Source: Actinoalloteichus caeruleus DSM 43889
GTDB lineage: Bacteria; Actinomycetota; Actinomycetes; Mycobacteriales; Pseudonocardiaceae
Direction of reading: 5' to 3'
DNA: 64,000 nt
NCBI RefSeq assembly: GCF_000429185.2
Contig: NZ_AUBJ02000001.1
Location: 5,952,001-6,016,000 of the forward strand
The notes under the pieces are model-generated. The model saw nothing but the letters and a program-made list of their open reading frames with translations. It was not told the DNA's origin and made no database searches. The position numbers and the translations under genes are program-made. Of this stretch, positions 55,338 to 63,637 are shown one piece after another (position 1 is the stretch's first letter; every line of letters starts with the position of its first letter).

Positions 55338-56546
55338 ATGAGTGAGACAGCGCCCGGACGCATCACGGAACTGCCGCTGCACATCCGACGGCACGAGTTC
55401 GCCCCCGCTCTGGAGATGCGGGAGATCCGCGAGCGGGACGGGATCGAGCTCGTCCACACGCCTTTCGGGTTCGACGCCTGGATGGTCACCCGGCACCGGG
55501 ACGTCCGCGAGGTCCTGTCGGACCCCACCCGGTTCAGCAACACCCAGCACGTCCTCAACAGCGCGGGCAGGTCGGGTATCTCCGACACGGCGACCCAGCG
55601 GGTCCTGGAGGGCAACCTGCTGGCCGCGGACCCGCCCGACCACACGCGGTTGCGGCGGATGCTGACCGGGGCGTTCACCGCCCGCCGCATCCGGCTCCTG
55701 GAACCCCGGGTCCGGGACATCGTCGCCGATCACCTGGACGCGATGGAGCGTGGTGGTTCGCCGGCGGACCTGGTCAGCGACTTCGCGTTGCCGGTTCCCT
55801 CGTTGGTCATCTGCGAGTTGCTGGGTGTGCCCTATGCCGACCGGGACGCGTTCCAGGAGCGCAGCGGTCAGTTGCTGGACGTGTCGAGCACGCCGGAGGA
55901 GCGGGTGCGGGTCCAGTTGGAGTCGCGGGAGTACATGCGGGAACTGGTGTTGCGGGCTCGGCGTGAGCCGGGTGAGGACCTGTTGGGCATGTTGGTGCGT
56001 GAGCACGGTGAGGACGTGGGTACCGGGGAGCTGGCCGGTATCGCTGATCTGTTGCTCATCGCCGGGCACGAGACGACGTCGAACATGCTGGGGTTGGGGA
56101 CGTTGGCGTTGTTGCGGCATCCCGAGCAGTTGGCGATCATGCGGGACGATCCGGGGGCGGTGGACGCGGCGGTCGAGGAGCTGCTGCGGTGGTTGAGCAT
56201 CGTCCACACCGGAACCCTCAAGGCGGTCATCGCCGACACCGAGCTGGGCGGGGCGCGCCTTCGCGCCGGTGACGTCCTCTTCTGCGGTCTGCCCATGGCC
56301 AACCGCGATCCCGAGGTGATCGACGACCCGGACCGGCTGGACGTCACCCGGGGTGGCCTGGGGCACTTGGCTTTCGGTCATGGTGTGCACCACTGCCTGG
56401 GGGCGCCGTTGGCCCGGATGGAGATGCGGGTCGCGTTCCCCGCGCTGCTGCGGCGGTTCCCCACCCTGCGGGAGGTCCCGGGCGGGGCGGAGTTCCGGTC
56501 GTTCAACGCCGTCTACGGGCTGGCCTCGCTGCCGGTCGACTGGTGA
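55338..56546 (+). CDS. Cytochrome P450, tandem copy 1
   Basis: A 402-residue soluble bacterial P450. The I-helix oxygen site is IAGHETTSN, the K-helix ExxR is in EELLRW, and the heme ligand is Cys353 in FGHGVHHCLGAPLAR. A following tandem copy has the same length and is largely identical from about residue 87 to residue 296 and again near the C-terminus. Differences cluster in the B-C region (QHVLNSAGRSGISDTATQ) and before the heme loop. No ferredoxin gene adjoins. The ATG at 55338 follows GGAGG by six bases; an ATG 39 bases upstream lacks one. Confidence 0.93.
   Translation: MSETAPGRITELPLHIRRHEFAPALEMREIRERDGIELVHTPFGFDAWMVTRHRDVREVLSDPTRFSNTQHVLNSAGRSGISDTATQRVLEGNLLAADPPDHTRLRRMLTGAFTARRIRLLEPRVRDIVADHLDAMERGGSPADLVSDFALPVPSLVICELLGVPYADRDAFQERSGQLLDVSSTPEERVRVQLESREYMRELVLRARREPGEDLLGMLVREHGEDVGTGELAGIADLLLIAGHETTSNMLGLGTLALLRHPEQLAIMRDDPGAVDAAVEELLRWLSIVHTGTLKAVIADTELGGARLRAGDVLFCGLPMANRDPEVIDDPDRLDVTRGGLGHLAFGHGVHHCLGAPLARMEMRVAFPALLRRFPTLREVPGGAEFRSFNAVYGLASLPVDW
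55594..56527 (+). repeat. Tandem duplicate, unit 1 core (shared with 57385-58318)
   Basis: Positions 55597-56227 appear identical to 57388-58018 when read side by side, as do the terminal 150 bases of the coding part. The offset is 1791 bases throughout, without insertions or deletions. Exact identity should be checked by alignment. Confidence 0.8.
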
Positions 56547-57026
56547 GTCCCCTTTCCGGGTCCGTGGCCGTCCGCGTCCGTCCCCGGACTCGCGCGACGT
56601 GACCGGCCGCCGTGCCGGGTGAGCGTCCCCGCCGGTTGGCGCGTTCGACCGGCACCACCGCTGGCGGGGACGTGCTCGCGCGGGGGCGCCCCGACGCTCG
56701 GCGTCGCGGGGGACCGTGGCGAATCTGGTCGTGGTGCGTCCGCTCGCGCACCCGGCCCGAGCGCGCCTCGCGTCTTGCACGTGGTCCACGCGGGGAGGGC
56801 TGCCGCCGTGCGGGTACGAGGTGTCGGTGGCGAGGTCCCGGGCGGGAGCCACCGGGTCGGCATCCGTGAGGGGGAGGCGGACGGAGTGGTCGCGCGCCGG
56901 CGGCGAGGCGTCCTCGCCGCGGGTGAGCGGAGCCCCGCGATCGTCACCCCACCACGTGGTGAGGGGAGTGCGCGGGTAGGAGCCCGGTGCAGGGGGGCTT
57001 CGCTCCTCGCCGGCCTTCTCCGTGCG
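56547..57026. other. Spacer between the tandem P450 genes
   Basis: About 480 bases. It is not similar to the region upstream of the first copy except for the last 100 bases before the second gene. No open frame has a recognisable product. It may be a decayed insert from the duplication. Confidence 0.4.
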
Positions 57027-57128
57027 CACGCGGTGATTTTTCGTGTCCGTTCGGATACCTTGAGTAATATGTGATAGACCGCTATCAGTACGGTGGTGGT
57101 CGGGGACACGCCCGAACGGAGGCCGCAC
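57027..57128 (+). promoter_or_regulatory. Conserved upstream block of P450 gene 2
   Basis: The same CACGCGGTGAT / CGTTCGGATACCTTG / GACCGCTATCA / GGTGGTGGTC series as before gene 1. Differences between the copies mark positions that are free to vary; TTGTGTGATC versus TTGAGTAATA is the main change. Confidence 0.6.
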
Positions 57129-58337
57129 GTGAGTGAGACAGCGCCCGGACGTATCACCGAATTACCGCTGCACATGCGGAGGCAGGAGTTCGCCCCCGCC
57201 CCGGAGGTGCGGGAGATCCGCGAGCGGGACGGGATCGAGCTCGTCCACACCCCTTTCGGGTTCGACGCGTGGATGGTCACCCGGCACCGGGACGTCCGGG
57301 AGGTCCTGTCGGACCCCGCTCGGTTCAGCAACACCCGCCAGGTGCTCAGCGGGGCGAGCCGGCGAGGCGTCACCGACGCGGAGATCCAGCGGGTCCTGGA
57401 GGGCAACCTGCTGGCCGCGGACCCGCCCGACCACACGCGGTTGCGGCGGATGCTGACCGGGGCGTTCACCGCCCGCCGCATCCGGCTCCTGGAACCCCGG
57501 GTCCGGGACATCGTCGCCGATCACCTGGACGCGATGGAGCGTGGTGGTTCGCCGGCGGACCTGGTCAGCGACTTCGCGTTGCCGGTTCCCTCGTTGGTCA
57601 TCTGCGAGTTGCTGGGTGTGCCCTATGCCGACCGGGACGCGTTCCAGGAGCGCAGCGGTCAGTTGCTGGACGTGTCGAGCACGCCGGAGGAGCGGGTGCG
57701 GGTCCAGTTGGAGTCGCGGGAGTACATGCGGGAACTGGTGTTGCGGGCTCGGCGTGAGCCGGGTGAGGACCTGTTGGGCATGTTGGTGCGTGAGCACGGT
57801 GAGGACGTGGGTACCGGGGAGCTGGCCGGTATCGCTGATCTGTTGCTCATCGCCGGGCACGAGACGACGTCGAACATGCTGGGGTTGGGGACGTTGGCGT
57901 TGTTGCGGCATCCCGAGCAGTTGGCGATCATGCGGGACGATCCGGGGGCGGTGGACGCGGCGGTCGAGGAGCTGCTGCGGTGGTTGAGCATCGTCCACAC
58001 CGGAACCCTCAAGGCGGTGACCGAGGACACCGAGCTCGCCGGCACCCCGCTCCGCGCCGGCGATGTCGTGCTCTGCGGCCTGCCCACCGCCAACCGGGAC
58101 CCCGAGGTGATCGATGATCCGGATCGGCTGGATCTCACCCGGGGTGCGCTGGGGCACTTGGCTTTCGGTCATGGTGTGCACCACTGCCTGGGGGCGCCGT
58201 TGGCCCGGATGGAGATGCGGGTCGCGTTCCCCGCGCTGCTGCGGCGGTTCCCCACCCTGCGGGAGGTCCCGGGCGGGGCGGAGTTCCGGTCGTTCAACGC
58301 CGTCTACGGGCTCGCCAGGTTCCCCGTCACCTGGTGA
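57129..58337 (+). CDS. Cytochrome P450, tandem copy 2
   Basis: A 402-residue P450 with the same motifs as copy 1 (AGHETTSN, EELLRW, FGHGVHHCLGAPLAR). It starts with GTG behind GGAGG in place of ATG. The segment between about residues 70 and 86 reads RQVLSGASRRGVTDAEIQ and differs strongly from copy 1. The region after residue 296 reads TEDTELAGTPLRAGDVVLC, again different. The variation falls in regions that contact substrate in P450s, so the two copies may have diverged in substrate rather than chemistry. A TetR gene follows. Confidence 0.93.
   Translation: MSETAPGRITELPLHMRRQEFAPAPEVREIRERDGIELVHTPFGFDAWMVTRHRDVREVLSDPARFSNTRQVLSGASRRGVTDAEIQRVLEGNLLAADPPDHTRLRRMLTGAFTARRIRLLEPRVRDIVADHLDAMERGGSPADLVSDFALPVPSLVICELLGVPYADRDAFQERSGQLLDVSSTPEERVRVQLESREYMRELVLRARREPGEDLLGMLVREHGEDVGTGELAGIADLLLIAGHETTSNMLGLGTLALLRHPEQLAIMRDDPGAVDAAVEELLRWLSIVHTGTLKAVTEDTELAGTPLRAGDVVLCGLPTANRDPEVIDDPDRLDLTRGALGHLAFGHGVHHCLGAPLARMEMRVAFPALLRRFPTLREVPGGAEFRSFNAVYGLARFPVTW
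57385..58318 (+). repeat. Tandem duplicate, unit 2 core
   Basis: The second copy of the block described at 55594-56527. The core uses TTG leucine and GTT/GGT codons far more than the sequence on both sides in either copy. Confidence 0.8.
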
Positions 58338-58488
58338 ACCCGTGACCCCCCGGGGCGGGACGACCTCCAAGCCGACCGGGACCGCCGTCGGTCCGCCACG
58401 CCCCTGACGGGCGGAACCGGCGACCGGCCCGGGTGACCGTGCTCGCCGAGCGGCACGCCCTGCGACATCCGTCCTGTTGAATGCGCTG

Positions 58489-59148
58489 ATGCGCGAGACA
58501 CCCCGACGCGCCGACGCTCGGCGCAACAGGGAGAGGATCTCCAGGGCCGCCCTCGCGGCCTTCTCCGAACTGCCGGCCGGCGGGCCCACCGACCTCCGAC
58601 TGGAGGACGTGGCCGCCAGGGCCGGCGTCGGCGTCGCCACCGTGTACCGGCTCTTCGGCGGGCGCGGGGGACTGGTCCGCGCCGCGTTCCGGGTCCTCCT
58701 CGCCGACGAGGTCTGGCCGCTCGCGGCGGTCGCGGCGACCGCCTCCAACCCCGGCCCGGCCCTGAGGGCGGCGATCGTCGAGGCGGTCGAACGACTCGTC
58801 GCCCGCCCCGCGCTGGTCCACGCCGCCCGCGACCGAGGGGCCATCGACCTCGACCTGGTCGAGAACCACCTGGGTGACCTGCGCGCGGTGCTGGTGGCGG
58901 CGCAGCACGCCGGGGAGGTACGACCGGACGCGGTCCTCCGCGACCTCGCCGCGATCCTGGTGATGACGCTGGCGACCGCGCACGACCAGGACGGCGCCGG
59001 AGTGGACCGTGCCCGCTCCCTCGCCCTGCTCCTCGACGGTCTCCGTCCCGGAGGCACCGCGCTACCCACCCCGGAGGGGACACCGCAGGGTGCCGCCGAC
59101 CCGCCCGCCAGCGCACTCGGAACGGGCCGTCCCGGCCAGGCGGGGTGA
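58489..59148 (+). CDS. TetR family transcriptional regulator
   Basis: A 219-residue regulator. The HTH is DLRLEDVAARAGVGVATVYRLFGGRG near residues 35-65, after an NRERISRAALAAF helix. The C-terminal ligand domain is alanine/valine-rich, and the tail is disordered. It lies 151 bases after P450 copy 2 and converges with P450 copy 3, so either could be a target. The start was set at the ATG in TGATGCGCGAG; a TTG 12 bases upstream is possible. Confidence 0.85.
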   Translation: MRETPRRADARRNRERISRAALAAFSELPAGGPTDLRLEDVAARAGVGVATVYRLFGGRGGLVRAAFRVLLADEVWPLAAVAATASNPGPALRAAIVEAVERLVARPALVHAARDRGAIDLDLVENHLGDLRAVLVAAQHAGEVRPDAVLRDLAAILVMTLATAHDQDGAGVDRARSLALLLDGLRPGGTALPTPEGTPQGAADPPASALGTGRPGQAG

Positions 59149-59186
59149 CCGTCACGGCCCCTGAGCCGCGCTTCCGCCCGCCGGGG

Positions 59187-60467
59187 TCACGGGCGGACGG
59201 GCCCGAGCGGCGGGAGCGGACGGCCGAAGCCGCCCGCCGGGTGCAGGAACACCGGCAACGCCGCGTGCCCGCTCACCAGGAACGTCCCGAGCGGCGGGAG
59301 CGCCGCCGCCGGCTGGGCCAGCGCGATGCCGGGAAACCTGTCGAACAACGCGGACACCGCGAGCTCCGCTTCCATCCTGGCCAGCGGAGCACCCACGCAG
59401 AAGTGGGCACCGTGCCCGAACGACAGGTGCCCGCGACGGCTGGGGCGGAGCACGTCGAACACGTCGGGACGATCCCCGTGCTGGTCGGGGTCACGGCCCG
59501 CTCCGCCGTAGGACACCATGATCGCGTCCCCCTCCGGGATGACGGTGCCCCCCACGTCCAGGTCGGTCACCGCGTACCGCAACAGCACGTGCGGCACCGG
59601 TGGTGCCCACCGCAACGCCTCCTCCACCGCATCCGACCACGACGCGACCCCCACCCGCACCAACTCCCGCTGCTCGGGGTGGGTCAACAGCGCCAGCACC
59701 AGGTTGTGCACCAGGTTGAGCGTCGTCTCGAACCCGGCGCCGAGCATCAACAACAGGGTGTCGTGCAGCTCCTCGTCACTGAGGGGCTGGTCGCCCTCGG
59801 CCGGCGCGCCGTGCAGCAGGGTGCTGGTGAGGTCGTCGGCGGGTTCGCGGCGCTTCTCCTCGACCATCTCCCGCAACAACACGTCGAGCCGCGCGCGGTC
59901 CCGCGCGGCGTGCTCGGATGACACCGTCGTCTGGAAGAGGTTGTCCACGCACTCCCGCAACGTGGTCCACCCCGCACGGCGCAGGCCGAAGAGCTGGGCG
60001 ATCACGGAGATCGGCAGCGGGCTGGCCAGTTCCGCGCGCAGGTCCACCACCTCGGAGGCGGGTTTGGCGGCCAGGCGCACGATCAGGTCCGCCGTGACCT
60101 GCTCCACCCGAGGGCGCAGCGCCTGGACCCGACGGGGCAGGAAGGCCGCGCTGACGATCCGCCGCAGCCGCCCGTGCTCGGGGCCGTAGGCGGTGAACAT
60201 GTTCCGCAGCGACACGAAGTTGGCCAGCGGCCAGTCCCGGGGCACTCGACCTTCCCGCCAGTCCCGCCAGTGCTGGTGCGGGTCCTTGGAGACACGGGGG
60301 TCGGCCAACAGGGCACGCACGTGCTCGTGACCGGTCACGGACCAGGCCCGTACCGCACCGGGCAGGACGACCGGGACCGCCGGGCCCCGGCCCCGCAGCT
60401 TCTCGATCTCCGCGTACACGTCCCGCCCGGTCGGATCGAGCGTGACAGCGTCGAGGTGCTGACCCAT
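59187..60467 (-). CDS. Cytochrome P450, unrelated third copy
   Basis: A 426-residue bacterial P450. The I-helix motif is LGAGFETTLNL (Phe in place of the usual His before ETT), the K-helix is EEALRW, and the heme Cys357 lies in FGHGAHFCVGAPLAR. It differs from the tandem pair in length and sequence (start LDAVTLDPTGRDVYAEIEKL), like secondary-metabolite hydroxylases of CYP105/107-like groups. The ATG at 60467 has GGAG six bases upstream. It is divergent from a TetR gene that may control it. Confidence 0.92.
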   Translation of the reverse strand: MGQHLDAVTLDPTGRDVYAEIEKLRGRGPAVPVVLPGAVRAWSVTGHEHVRALLADPRVSKDPHQHWRDWREGRVPRDWPLANFVSLRNMFTAYGPEHGRLRRIVSAAFLPRRVQALRPRVEQVTADLIVRLAAKPASEVVDLRAELASPLPISVIAQLFGLRRAGWTTLRECVDNLFQTTVSSEHAARDRARLDVLLREMVEEKRREPADDLTSTLLHGAPAEGDQPLSDEELHDTLLLMLGAGFETTLNLVHNLVLALLTHPEQRELVRVGVASWSDAVEEALRWAPPVPHVLLRYAVTDLDVGGTVIPEGDAIMVSYGGAGRDPDQHGDRPDVFDVLRPSRRGHLSFGHGAHFCVGAPLARMEAELAVSALFDRFPGIALAQPAAALPPLGTFLVSGHAALPVFLHPAGGFGRPLPPLGPVRP

Positions 60468-60759
60468 GTGGTCTCCAGAGGACTCTCGGGGGATGACCTG
60501 CCCGGCCACACCAGCCGAACAGGTGACACCGAGTGTGATGCCCCGAGAACTCCTTGTGAAGGCTCTGTCAGGGTGTTGGCGGCCAGCGGCGGTCCGATGT
60601 GTCCTGCCACCTCCGCCGCGCTTCCGCTTGTCCCCGCACCGGAACCGCCGGCTCGTCGCCCCTCGGCGGTTCGCCGCGCGGGTCCGAGCCTGACCGTTGA
60701 CGGACGACCAGGCCGGCCTCAGCCCACCCGATCAAGGACGCCGGACGAGTGCACTACAG

Positions 60760-60779
60760 TCCATCAAGTGATTGATGGA
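60760..60779. promoter_or_regulatory. Palindromic operator overlapping the TetR start codon
   Basis: TCCATCAA-GTGA-TTGATGGA has perfect 8-bp arms, and the GTG start codon of the TetR gene lies within the spacer. It is a strong candidate autoregulatory TetR site. Confidence 0.8.
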
Positions 60780-61334
60780 AACAGTGGGCGGGCGGGTGAG
60801 GTCGTCCGGGCCGCGTTCCGCGTGGTCGCCGACGTCGGCTTCGAGGGACTCCGGCTGCGCCGCGTCGCCGCCGACGTCGGCCTCGACCAGTCGACCCTGC
60901 ACCACTACTTCGCGACCAAGGACGCGCTCATCGGAGCCGTCGCCGAGTACACGACCAGCCGGCTGGCCACCACCGCGCCGCCGTGGGACCTCGAACCGCC
61001 CGCCGCGCTCATCGCACACCTCGACGCCCTGCTGGCGATGATGCGCACGGAACCGGAACTGCTCACGGTCAGCGCCGAACTCGACCTGCGAGGCCGCCGC
61101 GACCCCGAGGTGCGGCGCGAGGTGGAACGGCACGAGGCCGGGTGGCGGCAGGCCCTGTCCGCCCTCCTCACCGACCTGCCCCGCGCCGGTCTTCCCGTGG
61201 CGGAGGCCGTCGAACTGGTGATCGCCGCGGTCAAGGGCGTTCGGCTCACCCCCGAACTCGCCCCCGCCGTCCTCGACCCCCTGGCCACGCTGCTCACCGC
61301 GCCACCCGCTCCCGAAGGAGGGAACAGGTCATGA
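60768..61334 (+). CDS. TetR family regulator of the flavin monooxygenase
   Basis: A 188-residue TetR protein. The HTH reads LRLRRVAADVGLDQSTLHHYFATKDALI. The C-terminal ligand domain is shorter than usual. The gene overlaps the following monooxygenase start by four bases (ATGA), so the two form an operon. The GTG at 60768 sits inside a palindrome, and no Shine-Dalgarno is visible, so it may be a leaderless message. It should repress its own operon, and perhaps the divergent P450, until a substrate binds. Confidence 0.9.
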   Translation: MIDGNSGRAGEVVRAAFRVVADVGFEGLRLRRVAADVGLDQSTLHHYFATKDALIGAVAEYTTSRLATTAPPWDLEPPAALIAHLDALLAMMRTEPELLTVSAELDLRGRRDPEVRREVERHEAGWRQALSALLTDLPRAGLPVAEAVELVIAAVKGVRLTPELAPAVLDPLATLLTAPPAPEGGNRS

Positions 61335-62644
61335 ACGCACCCCACGTCCTGGTCATCGGCGGTGGCATCGGTGGCCTCTGCCTGGCGCAGGGGCTCCGCG
61401 CGGCCGGCGTCCCGGTCACCGTCCACGAACGCGACACCCACCCGGCCGGCCGGTGGGAGGGGTACCGCATCCACATCGACCCGGCGGGAGCGAGATCACT
61501 CCGCGCCTGCCTCCCGGACAGGCTGTGGCGGGCCTTCCTCGACCTGGCCGCACCGGGCGGGGACTTCGGTTTCCTCACCGAGCGGCTCACCGAACTCCTC
61601 GTCGTCGAGGAGGAGATCTCCCACCCCCGGGCCGACGACCCGGCCGAAGGGCACTACGCCGTCGACCGCCGCGCGCTGCGGCGACTCCTGCTCGCCGGCA
61701 TCGAGGACGTCGTCCACTTCGGCGCCGAGTTCGAGCGGTACGAGGTCACCGACGACGGCCGCGTCGTCGCCCACTTCGCCGACGGCTCTTCGGCCACCGG
61801 AGACCTCCTCGTGGGCGCGGACGGCACCGGCTCCCGGGTGCGTCGGCAGTACCTGCCGCACGGGGAACCGGTGGCCGCCGGAGTCGTCGGGCTCGCCAAC
61901 AAGCTGGTGCTCACCGACGGCCGGGGGTGGGTGCCCGGCCGGTTCCGGCAGGGGATGAACCTGGTGACCGGGGACGGCCCCTACTCGCTGTTCACCGCCG
62001 CCTACCAGCCGCCCCCCGGCGCGGAGCGGGTCCTCGCCGAGGTCACCGGGCGGACGCCGCCACCGATCGACCAGCCCTACCTGCTGACCGCGTTGGTGTC
62101 CGCCCCCGACCACCTGCCCCCCGACATCGGGGACTTCGGGCCGGACCGCCTGCGCGAGGTCGCGGCCGGACTCGTCGCCGACTGGCACCCGGTGGTCCGC
62201 CGCATGATCGACGAGTCCGAGGACGACAGCCGGGGCGTCAGCGTCTTCCGGGTGGCGCCGCAGCTACCGCCCTGGCCATCCAGCCGGGTGACCCTGCTCG
62301 GCGACGCCATCCACGCCGTCCCCGCCACCGGCGGCCTCGGCGGCAACGCCGCGCTGCGGGACGCCCGCCGCCTGACCCAGCTGCTGGCCACGACGAGCGG
62401 CGACGGGATCCTCGACTCCGTCCGCACCTACGAACGGGACCTCCGCGAACACGGCTACGCGGCCGTGCGGGACGCGCTCGCGGTGCGGGACCAGATGGTC
62501 GCGGGCGGAACCCTGGACACCATCGTCAGCCGCACCTGGATGCGGCTCTGCCGGTACGTCACCCCGCTGCGGCGGCACTCCTTCGGGTCCTCCGATGCCG
62601 ACGTCAGCCACCCCCGGCCCTGGGAACTCGCCTCGCCGGCGTGA
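61331..62644 (+). CDS. FAD-dependent aromatic-type monooxygenase
   Basis: A 437-residue flavoprotein hydroxylase. HVLVIGGGIGGLCLAQGLRA is the FAD Rossmann motif, DLLVGADGTGSRVRRQYL the DG motif contacting FAD/NADPH, and VTLLGDAIHAVPATGGLGGN the GD motif. This order places it with PHBH-fold and tetracycline-inactivating or polyketide monooxygenases. Its TetR partner overlaps it by four bases. The context is an inducible oxidation or detoxification pair, and the substrate is unknown. Confidence 0.92.
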   Translation: MNAPHVLVIGGGIGGLCLAQGLRAAGVPVTVHERDTHPAGRWEGYRIHIDPAGARSLRACLPDRLWRAFLDLAAPGGDFGFLTERLTELLVVEEEISHPRADDPAEGHYAVDRRALRRLLLAGIEDVVHFGAEFERYEVTDDGRVVAHFADGSSATGDLLVGADGTGSRVRRQYLPHGEPVAAGVVGLANKLVLTDGRGWVPGRFRQGMNLVTGDGPYSLFTAAYQPPPGAERVLAEVTGRTPPPIDQPYLLTALVSAPDHLPPDIGDFGPDRLREVAAGLVADWHPVVRRMIDESEDDSRGVSVFRVAPQLPPWPSSRVTLLGDAIHAVPATGGLGGNAALRDARRLTQLLATTSGDGILDSVRTYERDLREHGYAAVRDALAVRDQMVAGGTLDTIVSRTWMRLCRYVTPLRRHSFGSSDADVSHPRPWELASPA

Positions 62645-62878
62645 ACCCGACGAGGAGGCAGTCGGAGGAGGGCCGTCCACGGTCGGTGGCGGTGATCCAC
62701 CGCGGGACCCGCCACTGACCGGACCGCTGGTCCGCCCGCTGCCCCGACCCGGGTGTGTACGCACCCGCCTCGGGATTCCCTGTGGAAGGTGGCCGATGGT
62801 TGGCGTACCTGGATGGGAGTGCGTCGTCGAACGCTCGTGGCGGGCACCCCGTCCGCTGAGGACGCTAGTCTCGTGGTC

Positions 62879-63061
62879 ATGCGCGGTGCTGGCGACCCAC
62901 TGAGCATCGGGGAACGAGTGGCCTTCTACCGGCGCCGGCGGGGCCTCGCCCAGGTGGCCCCGGCGGGCATGATGGGCCGATCCGAGGACTGGTTGAGCAA
63001 GATCGAGCGTGGGGTCCGAGTGCATGGTCGATGCGCAGTCGGATCGCCGGGTGGATGTTGA
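62879..63061 (+). pseudogene. XRE regulator N-terminal fragment
   Basis: A 60-codon frame. DPLSIGERVAFYRRRRGLAQ and GRSEDWLSKIERG match the opening helix-turn-helix of actinomycete XRE-TPR regulators. Homology stops at about codon 46 (near 63015); after that the translation is the antisense of the adjacent NUDIX gene tail. A full family member is about 400 residues. It is therefore a remnant joined tail to tail to another truncated gene. Confidence 0.7.
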
Positions 63062-63506
63062 GGGTCATGAGTTCCTCGGGAAGCCCAGAGTACCTCCTTG
63101 CTCTCACTGCTGGTCCGCAAGCTCCCAGACACCGGGTCGGCAAGGAAGCGGATGGAGAATTCCTGACGAACCTGCCGTCGCTGCTGTAGGAGACTACGTG
63201 GTTGGGGTCCGTACAGATTCCGGTAACCGCCCTGGGGACTACGGTGATTCCGGTTTCCTCCTCGACTTCCCTGACGACGGTCTGGGAGATGGTTTCACCG
63301 ATACCCTGTGTTTCGCCGGGGATGGCGTACAGGTCGTTGTCGGTCCGACGAATAATCAAAAAGTGCCCTGACCAGTTGCGAACTACTGCCGTCACGGCGG
63401 GTGCGATGCTGTTCGCCCCGGGGCCGGATTCGTCGTAGTAGTAGTCCCGTCCGGCCCCTTGCGTTCCCTTCGTCCGTGCTCGTTTCTCGTGGGCTGCGCC
63501 GACCAT
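63000..63506 (-). pseudogene. NUDIX hydrolase, frameshifted and truncated
   Basis: The start MVGAAHEKRARTKGTQGAGR is followed by DYYYDESGPGANSIAPAV and the Nudix box GIGETISQTVVREVEEETGI. The first glycine of the usual PGG is Glu (PGETQ). At about 63165 the frame shifts: RQEFSIRFLADPVSG is in a second frame. It shifts again near 63080 to EELMTLNIHPAIRLRI. The C-terminus is lost where the XRE fragment begins. The intact ancestor was a small sanitising or ADP-ribose-type pyrophosphatase commonly found next to XRE-TPR genes. Confidence 0.75.
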
Positions 63507-63637
63507 GATCTCGGGCGCGAACGTCGTCTCCGAATCCGGGTTAACGGCGGGCAACCTGGGCAGGCAGTGCCGCGCCGGGCAGGCGCCTCGACCGAAGCGG
63601 CCGTGCGGTCGAGTGGGGGATGGCGGTTCGAGATCGA

